This document shows, one piece after another, positions 23,357 to 34,772 of a DNA stretch of 64,000 bases. This DNA comes from Salvelinus alpinus (lineage: Eukaryota > Chordata > Actinopteri > Salmoniformes > Salmonidae), in assembly GCF_045679555.1 (NCBI RefSeq), contig NC_092094.1, positions 35,852,430-35,916,429 of the forward strand. Direction: 5' to 3'. A program made the position numbers and the translations under genes. A model generated the notes under the pieces. It had not been told where the DNA came from, did no database searches, and was given only the letters and a program-made list of their open reading frames with translations. Within the stretch, counting starts at the first letter, position 1; each line of letters begins with the position of its first letter.

Positions 23357-23882
23357 TATTCACATCATCAAATAATTCATTAAAACACATTGTTTTGCAA
23401 TGAAGGTCTATAGTAGCCTCAACAGCACTCTGTAGTGTAGCACCATTACGTAGCCAGAGGACAGCTAGCATCCGTCCTCCTCTGGGTACATTGACTTCAA
23501 TGCAAACCTAGGAGGCTCATCTCACCCCCTTCCATAGACTTACACAGTAATTATGACAACTTCCGAAGGACATCCTTCAACCCGTCAGAGCTCTTGCAGC
23601 ATGAACTGACATGCTGTCCACCCTATCAAAGGATCAGGGAATTCATCTTGTACTGAAAGTATAAGCTACAGCTAGCTAGCATTGCACTGCATAAAATGTG
23701 GTGAGTATTTGACTCAAAGAGAGAGAAAAACAATAGTTGAACAGTTTTGAACACATTAATTTCTTAAAAAATGAAGGAGAAGCAAGAGAGTGAGAGAGAG
23801 CTAGCTATATTTCATTGTATTTTTTTCACTTTCATTTTCACTTACTTGGCTAGTGAATGCAGCTAGCTAGTTTAGCATACTC

Positions 23883-24523
23883 TACAAGGCTATGCTAGGT
23901 AAAGTGCCGCCTTATCTCAGTTCACTGGTCACGATGGCTACACCCACCCGTAGCACGCGCTCCAGCAGGTGTATCTCACTGATCATCCCTAAAGCCAAAA
24001 CCTAATTTGGCCGCCTTTCCTTCCAGTTCTCTGCTGCCTGCGACTGGAACGAATTGCAAAAATCTCTGAAGTTGGAGACTTTTATCTCCCTCAACAACTT
24101 TAAACATCTGCTATCTGAGCAGCTAACCGATCGCTGCAGCTGTACATAGTCCATCGGTATATAGCCCACCCAATTTACCTACCTCACCCCCATACTGTTT
24201 TTATTTATTTACTTTTCTGCTCTTTTGCACACCAGTATCTCTACTTGCACATGATCATCTGATGATTTATCACTCCAGTGTTAATCTGCTAAATTGTAAT
24301 TATTCGATTTATTGCCTACCTCCTCATGCCTTTTGCACACATTGTATATAGATTCTCTTTTTTTCTACCATGTTATTGACTTGTTTATTGTTTACTCCAT
24401 GTGTAACTCTGTGTTGTTGTCTGTTCACACTGCTATGCTTTATCTTGGCCAGGTCGCAGTTGCAAATGAGAACTTGTTCTCAACTAGCCTACCTGGTAAA
24501 ATAAAGGTGAAATAAAAAAAAAA
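23883..24523 (+). mobile_element. 5'-truncated L2 LINE tail
   Basis: Begins within the last coding segment ('GKVPPYLSSLVT') and reads 'DWNELQKSLKLETFISLNNF' to a stop, with an in-frame TAA near 24003. It then runs through a 3' UTR ending 'gagaacttgttctcaacta', 'gcctacctggtaaaataaag' and a short A-rich tail. It matches the C-terminus and 3' end of the minus-strand L2 at 14269-14780, so it is the same family in opposite orientation. Severe 5' truncation is usual for LINE copies. Confidence 0.9.
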
Positions 24524-25097
24524 CTGCTAAAAAAATAGTGGGATGCTATGTTAGATAGCTTGCTATGGCTATCCAACACTGGAACTCTTCCAAGTCAAGG
24601 TAAGCTTTTGGTTTTTTAAATTTATTGCCACCGGGCCCGCCAGTGTAACTGCTGAACTGCTTGGTGACTGTACACTGTACTGAATGATTGTAGCGGGTTT
24701 ACTAATGTGTTAGTTCTAGTAGCTATGTTGACTATGACATCTAATATGGTGACAACAATATAGGATGTGTGTAGCGGTTAGGATATGAAGGTTTGGCTTG
24801 GAAAGGTTTTTCCACCTGGTCACAGATGGAAAAAGTGAGAGTACGTTGTACACGTTGTAAACTTTGTTTACGTTGTAAACTTTCATTCATATGCCAGGTT
24901 GTAGCAACCTAATGACGGGTACAGAGAAAATTTGAGTATCATGTAGTAGCCTAAACCTATCAATGTTACATTGAGCTGGGTGAATGGAATATGAAAGACA
25001 GTCATCCAATATGCTGTAATAGAAATAAGGCCATGCTCATGAAAAAAATTATCGTCCTCCCTCGTCTTAAACGGCACCGACCGCAACTGTCAGGTAA

Positions 25098-26674
25098 GTG
25101 AAATACAGTCACAAACAGCCAAATCATAAGCTTAGTATTATGGGTTCACATAGAAATAAATGTACATCTGGAAACTGCAAAAGCATCAAAATTCTTGAAT
25201 CTTCAGAATGCTCAAGCAGCAACAGGAATTGTGGGAACGTTTTCATTCTCTCTAACCTGCCTTCAGCTCAATATGACTAGCTGTCTACTGTACACGCTGG
25301 TTTGTTGTGTTCTAGGCTGGAGGGCTGGACAGGGTAGTGTACTCTTCCCCCTAATGCCCTGTTCATTGATCTTTCCCGTAAGTACAGCTCCCTACACAAA
25401 CCCACACAATCTTGGCGGAGGAGTGCTCCCAGGCACTCCTCACTTCAAAGGAGCATATTTACTCTTATAAATTTAGAGAAAGTGCAGCTGTGTATGCATC
25501 CTGCAACCTCAATCAATGACGGGGCTGGTCCTCCTGACCCCCCCTGCTGGCTAATAAAGTGCTTCTTAGGCTTGGTGGTTTCAGTCTTTTGGGGTTGGCT
25601 CAAACTAGCACTTACAGTATGTTACAGTATGTTTGTTTCCGCTGCCTCTTCTCGTAAATAGATTTTAAGGTAATACTTATCTGTCGTTTCAAACACAATA
25701 GTTTAGTGGGGGTTGGTCGACAAATTATTATCCCACATTAATCCTATTGTAACTAACACTTCAGAATTTGTGTAGTAATACAACAACAAAAACCTTCAGC
25801 AATATGAATTCCATTTCTTGTCAATTGGTAAAAGGAGTCTCTGTCTAATTAAAATAAAGATTTGTCTAACACATTATATAAATGTAAAAGTTGGTGAAAC
25901 CTGTTTTCATGAGTTTCATCATCATATTATCTAAAGACAAAACTAAATAGATCATTACAATAGCTTTAATTTGTTGTTTTAAGGAACTAGATATATGTAT
26001 CATGTCTACTTAAGAGATCTCTTTTTCTGTTTTCAACATAAAAGTTTCATGCTGGGATGCAAATTATCATAATTGTCTTTCCCACTCTTCTAAAACAAAT
26101 GTGTATTAAGACAGAGGCTAGAATGGGCCTTCCCGCCGCTGCGAAAATGAGACAATCAGAATATTTTGTAATTACGTGCAACGATATTCTAATTACTGAT
26201 GATTTAAGCTCCTCCATGCTGCTTCCTCTCCCCCTTGCTACAATTAGAAAAATATAAATGTCAGCTGTGTTTTTGTCGATCATTTCACTTAAATGTAAGT
26301 CTCCCAAGTGGCACAGTTTGAGATTTATTTTAAAAGAATGAGAATATCCTGTAATTCCCCTCCATGAGAATTGCATGTGTCTTCTGCTCACCACGTAAGG
26401 TTTAAGTGATAGAAGTGGAGGTCTGCACAGATTTGCATAACTGCAAATTCAAAAGGGGATACAACTTGTCACATGTTATCTTGCCGTCTTGCTGTATTTG
26501 AACAATTAAGCATGCAAAATGGTACTAATTCCTCTTATAAAACTAACTAACTAAAGGAAAGTTACAGTGGTTTTGCAAAAGACAAATGCACTCAATTAAG
26601 CAGCATACAGTATACATATTTAGGCATGAGCACGCACACACACATATACACCATGTACGACAAAAACACAGCTG
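25098..26674. other. Unique sequence, possible conserved non-coding stretch at 26080-26400
   Basis: No supported gene. The 26080-26400 part has several homeodomain-type cores ('gtaattacg', 'ctaattac', 'acaattag') and a low density of simple repeats, so it may be a regulatory element. That is inference from motif content only. ORFs on both strands there are short and overlapping. Confidence 0.5.
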
Positions 26675-26950
26675 ACATTTATAAGATCTTAATTTGACCT
26701 GTATTGTCACAGCAAAATAATCCTGCAGCAACAGGATTTGAACGTTTAGTCCATAATGTTGCTTGATCGTGGTTAGGCTATTAGCTGGCCAAAAGTAGGC
26801 TACATCAAAAGTGCAATACTGTTAATATAACCATGTGTTAGTGTTGGTTTTCAGTGAATTTATCTAAATCACAAAGCTCATCGCATTTGCTGCGGTGCAT
26901 GAAAATTCTCATCAACAAAAGAGTGATCAAATGAAGATCCTACATCTGTA
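26675..26950. mobile_element. MITE-like element, diverged
   Basis: The right end 'gaagatcctacatctgta' is, in complement, 'tacagatgtaggatcttc'. This pairs with the left 'acatttataagatcttaatt' as a diverged terminal inverted repeat. Internal 'aataatcctgcagcaacagg' is a phrase I recall from a short dispersed salmonid repeat with this terminus. It has no ORF. Target duplication is not evident. Confidence 0.65.
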
Positions 26951-27696
26951 TTAACAAGGTGAGGACTGTGCCAAAATGACCTAAATTAAAACAAATCTTT
27001 GGAGAGACCTGCTTAGAAATGTCCTTTACTAATACTCATCACCTGAGCAGATCTTTGTTGGAGGCCACCTGTCTACCCAGGCCAGCTCCTTCTCCACTTG
27101 ACTGCACTCTGTGTGTCTACCACAACTGTGACTGAACAGCACAGACTCGCCTCCCGATCATTAATCCTGACTGCCTTCTTCGACTTCTCCTCCCTCTTAA
27201 AGAGCACCTTTCTTTCTCTCCCACTGTCCGTCCTCTCTTTCCCTCTCTGTGCTCTGCTAACATGTTGACAGCCGTTTGTTAATAGGTATCAGTTTTCAGC
27301 GAGCAGGATGAGAGGGATGGATGTGGTAATCATCTTTATCTCAGGCCGCTTGGCAGCGCTCCCCTCCACATGCTGGCGGACACTTGCCAATGAGTGGCTG
27401 TCAGGCAGAAAGGGTGTGGGATGCGGGCTCAGGCTGCACAGGTCACGGTCATTTCGCACCAAAAGCCACTGAAGCTAAAACATTTGAGCTACCTGCACTG
27501 TCAGTCCTGACACTCACAACACTAACAATGAGACCACCAGTACAGAGGAAAACTTCATTATTTCTCCCTGGTGGATTTCACTAATACAACAACTGTCACT
27601 CTGTCAAGATCCACGCTGATGCATGCACCAGCTATTGAATTTGATGGTAATGAGAATTGTAGCCACCAAATTTGTTTAAATGCACCCTGTCTACAC
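26951..27696. other. Unique sequence
   Basis: No gene or repeat recognised. Contains a pyrimidine-rich stretch about 27180-27260. The 66-codon ORF at 27384-27584 has no domain signature. Confidence 0.5.
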
Positions 27697-27699
27697 CCA

Positions 27700-27888
27700 A
27701 TTTTTTTTGACTAGGCAAGTCAGTTAAAAACAAATTCTTATATACAGTGACGGCCTACCAGGGAATAGTGGGTTAACTGCCTTGTTCAGGGGCAGAACGG
27801 CAGATTTTGACCTTGTCAGCTCAGGGATTCGATCCAGGAACCTTTTGGTTACTGGCTCAATGCTTGAACCTAGGCTACCTGCCGCCCC
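27700..27888 (-). mobile_element. HpaI-type tRNA-derived SINE
   Basis: On the minus strand it starts 'ggggcggcaggtagcctagg' at 27888. It contains a B-box-like 'ggatcgaatccctg' and the 'cagttaacccac' segment carrying the HpaI site, then ends with 'ttaactgacttgcctagtc' and an A-rich tail (poly-T on plus). The tail is shared with LINE 3' ends, which is how such SINEs are mobilised. It abuts the next repeat at 27895. Confidence 0.88.
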
Positions 27889-27894
27889 TATGTC

Positions 27895-29342
27895 TTAACC
27901 TTTCTAGGACACACATTCCGCTAGCGGAACCCCTTGACAACATTCCGCTGAAAAGGCAGCGCGGGAAATTAAAAAATATTTTTTTGAAATATGTAACTTT
28001 CACACATTAACAAGTCCAATACAGCAAATGAAAGAAAAACATCTTGTTAATCTACCCATCGTGTCCGATTTAAAAAATGCTTTACAGTGAAAACACAACA
28101 TATGATTATGTTAGATCACCACCAAGTCCAAAAAACACACAGCCATTTTCCCAGCCAAAGATAGGAGTCACAAAAAGCAGAAATAGAGATAAAATTAATC
28201 ACTAACCTTTGATGATCTTCATCAGATGACACTCATAGGACATCATGTTACACAATACATGTATGTTTTGTTCGATAATGTGCATATTTATATCCAAAAC
28301 TCTCAGTTTACATTGGCGCCATGTTCAGAAATGCCTCCAAAATATCCGGAGAAATTGCAGAGAGCCACATCAAATAACAGAAATACTCATCATAAACTTT
28401 GATGAAAGATACATGTTTTACATAGAATTAAAGATACACTTGTTCTTAATGCAACCGCTTTAGATTTCAGATTTCAAAAAAACTTTACGGAAAAAGCAAA
28501 CCATGCAATAATCTGAGACGGCGCTCAGAAAAAAAAAATTCTCCGCCATGTTGGAGTCAACAGAAATCAGAAATTACACTATAAATATTCCCTTACCTTT
28601 GATGATCTTCATCAGAATGCACTCCCAGGAATCCTAGTTCCACAATAAATTGTTGTTTTGTTCGATAATGTCCATTATTTATGTCCAAGTAGCTACATTT
28701 GTTAGCATGTTTAGTGCACATATCCAAACGCTCTTGCAGGTCCAGGCGAACGTCGGACGAAAACTTCAAAAAGTTATATTACAGGTCTAATAAACTTGTC
28801 AAACTAAGTATAGAATCAATCTTTGGGATGTTGTTATCATAAATATTCAATAACGTTCCAACCGGAGAATTCTTTGTGTCTATAGAAGTAATAGAACGCA
28901 AGTCGATATCATGTGGAATGCGCGTGACCAGGACCTGGCTCTCTGCCAGACCACTGACTCAAACAGCTCCCATCCGGCTCAACATCACAGTAGAAGCTTC
29001 ATTAAACGTTCTACAGACTGTTGACATCTAGTGGAAGCCGTATGAAGTGCAAACAGATCCATATCCCACTGTGATTTCAATACGCGATGAGTTGAAAATC
29101 GAACAGCCTCAGAATTCCCACTTCCTGGTTGGATTTTTTCTCAGGTTTTTGCCTGCCATATGAGTTCTGTTAAACTTACAGGCATCATTCAAACAGTTTT
29201 AGAAACTTCTGAGTGTTTTCTATCCAATAGTAATAATAATATGCATATATTGGCATCTGGGACAGAGTAGGAGGCAGTTCACTCTGGGCACGCTATTCAT
29301 CCAAAGTGAAAATGCTGCCCCCTATCCCTAAAAAGTTATAAG
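27895..29342. mobile_element. 1.4-kb non-autonomous dispersed repeat, family uncertain
   Basis: The left end is 'ttaacctttctaggacacac'. The right end, in complement, reads 'ttataactttttagggatag', giving a short imperfect inverted terminus (aac-tttYtaggR). A TTAA on the left and a TTATAA on the right hint at a TTAA target, as in piggyBac-type elements, but this is weak. No transposase is present. I recall this sequence as high-copy in salmonids. Internally a module starting 'acctttgatgatcttcatca' occurs twice, 390 bp apart (28205 and 28595). It could also be a LINE- or retroposon-derived composite. Confidence 0.6.
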
Positions 29343-31260
29343 GTGTCCGCATGCTTCCCAGCCGAAACAGTTCTGGACAGTTCATGCATATATTATGATT
29401 ACATTTTTTGTTTTTGTTCATTTTGGTTTTCGGCAAGGGTTTTTTCAGTTGTTCGTGCACACAAAAAAATGTCTCCAGGCAAGCTGAAGTCGGCAGCTGA
29501 ATTCTATGCCCTTTCGTCGGTGATTGGTCAACAGTATGGATTCTTCCGTGAAGTGTTTGTTGTCATTTAATGAGAGACAAATTATTTTTCATGCAAATGT
29601 TTTCACTTGAGAAATACTGCACCAAACCGCTTAGTTACATGCAAAAATAATGCAACTAAGATTTCCCCGGCAAAAACGTCGAAATGTATGACAAATTTCT
29701 TGAGTTATCTTTGAATAATTCTGACTATTTCGTCCGGCTACGGCATTTCAAAATGGAAAAACAGTACTATTTTTCAAGCGAAGGTCTTTTAAGGGAGTAG
29801 TTGAGCTGAAGCATGCTGACGCCTTTAGTCTTCAAAATTATACAGTTTTAAAGCTAGTTTCCTGCAATTGTCCAAATGTTTTCATTTTTTAAAGCAAATG
29901 TCCTGAATTTATACATATTTTGCAATGGGTATAAGAGAACATATGCTGATTTATATGCTGATATATGAATCATATGCTGATTCGCATCCGCTACAAGACC
30001 ATGGTGCTTGCCTACGGAGCTGTGAGGGGAACGGCACCTCCGTACCTTCAGGCTCTGATCAGGCCCTACACCCAAACAAGGGCACTGCGTTCATCCACCT
30101 CTGGCCTGCTCGCCTCCCTACCTCTGAGGAAGTACAGTTCCCGCTCAGCCCAGTCAAAACTGTTCGCTGCTCTGGCACCCCAATGGTGGAACAAACTCCC
30201 TCACGACGCCAGGTCAGCGGAGTCAATCACCACCTTCCGGAGACACCTGAAACCCCACCTCTTTAAGGAATACCTAGGATAGGATAAAGTAATCCTTCTA
30301 ACCCCCCCCTCCCTTAAAAGAGTTAGATGCACTATTGTAAAGTGGTTGTTCCACTGGATATCATAAGGTGAATGCACCAATTTGTAAGTCGCTCTGGATA
30401 AGAGCGTCTGCTAAATGACTTAAATGTAAATGTAAAATTTAAAATAAAAAATCCACCCAAAACAACTCATTCCTATAATTTACAGTGTTACATAAGACTA
30501 ATATGTGAGAACAATATTTTTGTGGAAATCGTCATCGAAATCTGTTGCAGATCAAGTCGACTACAAGACCCAAAAATGCAATGCTCTCTCTATGGGCTGG
30601 CTGGCTGGCTAGCTAGCAAGCAAGCTAGCTAGCAAGCAAACATAGCTACACACAATAATACCAAAGTCAATATCAGCATGTGAAGTAGCTAATTAGCTGT
30701 ATAATCTCCTCAACAAACTGCACTATCAATTTAGGAGCCTATAATCTCACCATGTTCAACCTGCAGATCGTTGTGGGGTCTGACATTCGCAACAGCACCA
30801 CGCAATGCACCCTGAACTGAAGAGGCAGACAAATAGGAGAAATGTTTTAGACCCTCTCGAGGTGGGAATATTGCAAAAATATGATCAATGGCTAATTCGA
30901 GGGAAGACAACCGCCCGCGTTATGACATCGGAGAGTATTGAAATCTGACATGTATGATAGACGTTTTCGCAATTTAAAGTCGTATTCCTATTAACTTCCA
31001 GTGTCGTGAGAGCGACTTTATCACAATGCTACATCATACCGGCCAAATTTCTGCCTGCTTGAATGGCAATAGCTCAGACACACATGAAAAAATAAAATTA
31101 CCCAAGGAATCGATAGAACATTGCTCAGAGATTCACAAAAACAATGTAATTGGGGGAACACTGCTTAGGACAAAAAGAGAGAATTAGACTCTCCCCCTGA
31201 ATACCGTTTTGTCTAAAGAAGCTGTTACATTGGTGAACAGGCCAGTCCAAGGCCATTACA
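29343..31260. repeat. Probable dispersed repeat interrupted by a LINE tail
   Basis: The flanks of the LINE tail at 29980-30440 (29343-29975 and 30445-31260) read like one non-coding dispersed salmonid repeat that I recall from other loci. Examples are 'gacaaatttcttgagttatc' and 'caagtcgactacaagaccca'. No terminal repeats or target duplication could be defined, so the limits are approximate. A CTAG/GCTA-rich simple stretch lies at 30595-30645. Confidence 0.4.
29980..30440 (+). mobile_element. 5'-truncated LINE tail, L2 group, second family
   Basis: The reading frame at 29965-30282 ends 'LAPQWWNKLPHDARSAESI', 'TTFRRHLKPHLFKEYLG' and a stop, the conserved C-terminus of an L2-group RT protein. 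The 3' UTR ends 'taagtcgctctggataagag', 'cgtctgctaaatgacttaaa' plus TGTAAA repeats, a tail widespread in fish. It differs from the RSg-1-like L2 family elsewhere in the window. Confidence 0.85.
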
Positions 31261-31346
31261 ATACTTTCTAAGATGTCACTATCCAGGTTGTTAAATGTTC
31301 AATATGTTCAACAATTTCCAAAGTCAAGTTAAAAGAGACTTAGTAC

Positions 31347-31505
31347 CTGGATTCAATCTGTATCGCGGAAGTATCACAGACGATCCAAGTTAAAATATAA
31401 AGGTAATTTCCAATTGAGCCAACATATGCAACATTTACTGTCAATTGCCTATAAATTTCAATCAAGATATAACGCAGATCTTTTACTTCAGCGGATTGAA
31501 TCCAG
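31347..31505. mobile_element. Short MITE with inverted termini
   Basis: The left end 'ctggattcaatctgtatcgc' pairs with the right end 'gcggattgaatccag', giving a ~15-20 bp terminal inverted repeat around a ~120-bp core. I recall related salmonid copies with 'ctggattcaatccg' termini. It is non-coding. Its target duplication could not be defined. Confidence 0.75.
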
Positions 31506-31670
31506 CCCTAAGAAAATACCATCATATCAGATAAATGATCTTTGTTGAAAGACTAGAAGTCAGTTTTCATGTAATGTATCTGCCTACTGACAGTCTCCAT
31601 AGCTAATGGATGACTAATTGTGAGAAAGAGAACTTGCTGACAGCTGCATTGATTGCCCACTTAGGTACAA

Positions 31671-31886
31671 TTTTTTTTATTTAACTTGGTAAGTTAGTTA
31701 ATTAAGAACAAATTCTTATTTACAATGACGGCCTACCCCGGATGACGCTGGGCCAATTGTGCGCCAACCTATGGGACTCCCAATCACAGCCAGATGTGAT
31801 GCAGCCTGGATACAAACCAGGTACTGCAGTGATGCCTCTTGCACTGAGATGCAGTGTCTTAGACCACTGTGCCACTCGGGAGCCCC
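31671..31886 (-). mobile_element. tRNA-derived salmonid SINE (ctcccgagtggcgcag type)
   Basis: On the minus strand it starts 'ggggctcccgagtggcacag', with the A-box region 'tggcacagtggtctaagaca' and a B-box-like 'ggtttgtatccaggctg'. The body is 'tgattgggagtcccatagg' and the tail 'aagttaaataaaaaaaatt'. It is complete at both ends but lacks about 9 bp of the body present in the copy at 34773. I do not separate the SmaI and FokI family names. Confidence 0.88.
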
Positions 31887-31888
31887 TG

Positions 31889-33235
31889 TTGTAAAAATAA
31901 GCTTTCTTTCCTCAATTGCCGTAACCTCTTAACCTAATGTCCTTGCAACAACAGCAAGGATGTTAGGATAGATAGCTGTCCACATGGCATAAACTTCATA
32001 CAATATGTACTTCCATCCCTTTTTGTAAAGATATGACAGCTGCTACAGGGGTGGTTTTCATTGAGTCCTTCAAGCAGTAAGTCTCAAGGCATGCGTGGAA
32101 GCTCTAGCAGTAGTAGATGAGCATTGAGTAAGCTGTTATACGGCACAATTGGAACCACTCTGTCCTCGTTTTCTCTGTTGCGGCAGTGACGGATGAACTG
32201 TTGAATAGGTATTGGATTTGGTTAAACACAGAGCAATGAAAGATTTACAGCCACTGGTCAGTGGGTTTACAGAAGTCCGCAATGCTCCACTGGTTTGTTT
32301 TGAGGTGCACTTTGCGTAATGTTAATGCCCAGAAAAAGCACTGAGGAGGTAATAAGCCCTGAAAACCCCAGGCAAAAGGCTGCCTTTGAAGTGAAAAAAG
32401 GCAATTTATTAGAATGACATTCTGACTTTTTTGTTTAGTGCAGAAACTCCTTTATTATAATTTTCTCGATTTGGTAATGGAAAAAAGAAGGCCAAAAAAA
32501 GTTACTATATGGGTTTTGTCCTTTTCTAAATATTTACAAATAATGTGCAGTTTCAGGGCCAGGTGGGAAACGATTAAAGGAGAGAATTATATTCCAGAAC
32601 TTTTGTTATCAATAACACAGCACTATTCGTCAAATAAAAGGTTATTTCACTGGGAATACACTCTGAAAGTTGTGCACCAGGATAGTTACCCATGTCTTGC
32701 TCTTTTTTGTGACAATTATTCTGCATTAATGCAAGTTCCTGCTTGGTTCAACAACCAAAGCCCTTTTAGTTCACGCTGTGTTATTTCGCAACAGAACTAA
32801 TTAGCAATCAAAATCTCAAGTTTCACCAAGAGGTTATCTCCCTAAACAAAACGACATATGAAAAATAAGTCTTACTTGTGTGGATGTGAATTGGATCCTG
32901 CTCGATATGTTACATGCTCTCGTAACCTGGACCCATGATCTTTTGAGGGAAGCCCTCAAGTTCACAGCAACAAATGCACTCAACCACTCAGGGAGATGCA
33001 GACTCTCTCTGTTGGCCAATTACTGTTTTTTAAAAGCCTGAGGTGCCCAGGAAACTTTGACTCTTGGAAATAAAGTCCAATCTTAGAAAGAAACATAGCT
33101 GCTATTAAAATCTTTATCATTCTGTAAATCGCAAGTGATTCGTTTTACCCCATGGCTTGTTCAGATACATCCTTGCTGTTGTTGCAGAGGTTAAGAGGTT
33201 ACTGCAATTGAGGAAAGAAAGCTTATTTTTACAAC
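31889..33235. repeat. Widely spaced inverted repeat, ~70-bp arms
   Basis: The left arm (31889-31961) begins 'ttgtaaaaataagctttctt'. The right arm (33168-33235), read in complement, begins the same way and continues colinearly through 'cctcaattgc', 'gtaacctcttaacc' and 'gcaacaacagcaaggatgt'. The arms differ by one substitution and a ~5-bp gap. The intervening 1.2 kb is unique, with no transposase and no gene. The left arm starts directly at the 5' end of the SINE. Confidence 0.85.
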
Positions 33236-34772
33236 TGGGCCTGGAAGAAAAGGCAAGTCTTTTGGCAAGTCTTTTTGGGGGGGTGGAGGGGTGGGGGCAC
33301 TGAACAGCCAAAGATCTCCTCTGTGTCATAATTGCCTGAAGTGAGTGAGCAAAGGCCCTGGTCTCCTGATGTTATTGTGGGTCTTTCATGAGGGGTTTGG
33401 AGTCAGAGCTTCTTTAAAAGATCAGTGTCTCTGTGTTGTTTATGTAATAAAAGCATTTTGAAAGAGAAAATAAAATAAAATAAATTAATTGTTTTATCTA
33501 GTGTTCCTACCAATATTTTTCTACTACTTGAGATGTTCAATCTGGACTATTGTTGTTCTTCACCATGCAGTTGTTCTCCCTGAATTACAGTTATACATAT
33601 TGTATTTCTGAATACTAATAGTGTGTATATTGATAATTTTTTACAATATATTACGAAATGAGTGGACACCAAAAGTGGCAGAGAGGAGGATCATGTAATT
33701 ATCACTTCAATTGAACATCTCCATGTTAACTTTTAGAGAGCACACACTCAGCTCTCAACTGCACATATTGTAATGACAACATTGTGAAAAAATATCTGAA
33801 AAAGAAAACACTAAAATTAGGGTATGAACATTAACGGCAGATGGATTCTCAAAAAGCTGTTCCTGCCTCTGGTGCTCTGGGTTAAGAATGGCACTCTTAC
33901 TCTTAGCTGCCACCCCCACCGCCACCCTGCCTATTGAGAGCTGATAGGCCCTCTGGTACTAGACAAGGGCCCTGACTAAGGACGCTTTGATACTCCAGCC
34001 TCTAATCACCAGTGTCCCTAGTGCCCAGCTGATGGACCACATGGGTCGGAGGGAGGATGTCCCAACCATAAATCAGACTACAGGGGTGACAGCACACAAA
34101 ATAGGTGGATTGTCCTTGGGTTTCCCAGGGCCGACGGCCACCCTTGTGTCCCCGAATCACACCACCCTTTTTATTATTTGGGGGTGAGTCAAACGGATGC
34201 CCTACCAGCTACTCTGCCCTCCCCCATCTGCTTTCCTCTACTCTCCCAGGCGCCTGGGCCCAGCTATGAACTGCTTCCAGAGTCAGTTACCGGTGTAATT
34301 GAAAGTGCTTTGTCATCGCTTTCAGCCGAACACTGATGGATGTGAAGTTGAATGAGGTTTGGGTTTTAGTTATACAGGGGAAGTCTGGTGGAGATTTATC
34401 ACTGGTGGCTTCAGAGGCTACAAGAGGCCATTTAAGCAGAAACCCCATCTACCCCTCTGTGATCTGTTAATTATTACTTATTAAAACAGCACAACTTAAA
34501 TCAGTCTAGTTTAACTTGGACCTGAAAGTTACTGCAGTTGACATGAGGCTTTACATGGGGAAACTTAAATTAAAACAGGGTTGATTGTCAAGAGCCAACT
34601 ACCATAGACACAATTCAATGTAACTCAATATTGTCTATAAAGAATGAGTATGCACTAACTAATAGTCAACCCACTTGAATTAAGTAGTGAGCAAAAGAAG
34701 ATGTCATGCCCACCTTAAAATTAAAACATGACACTAGCTATGTCAGCTGCTCTTTTAGAGAATAGATTTACT
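33236..34772. other. Unique sequence
   Basis: No supported gene or transposon end. A G-run near 33278-33296 and an A/T run (AATAA repeats) at 33465-33490 are simple sequence. The 33840-34330 part is less AT-rich and repeat-free; it could be conserved non-coding DNA, but only alignment can tell. Confidence 0.5.

Larger units (their letters stand above)
21720..25089. mobile_element. hAT-like non-autonomous element hosting two insertions
   Basis: Left end 'cagtggaggctcctcagagg' at 21720. Right end '...accgaccgcaactg' at 25089, whose complement starts 'cagttgcgg' (7 of 9 match to the left end). It is bracketed by 8-bp 'tcagttaa' (21712-21719) and 'tcaggtaa' (25090-25097), 7 of 8 identical, the duplication length expected of hAT elements. 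Removing the nested Tc1 (21839-23356) and L2 tail (23883-24523) leaves about 1.2 kb without a transposase ORF. I recall this body sequence as dispersed in salmonid genomes; the hAT label is inferred from the duplication length and CAG-type termini. Confidence 0.72.

Noticed and set aside
14269..25089. Endogenous retrovirus or LTR retrotransposon
   Set aside because: No long terminal repeats, primer-binding site, protease or integrase; the reverse transcriptases have LINE-type motifs and APE endonucleases.
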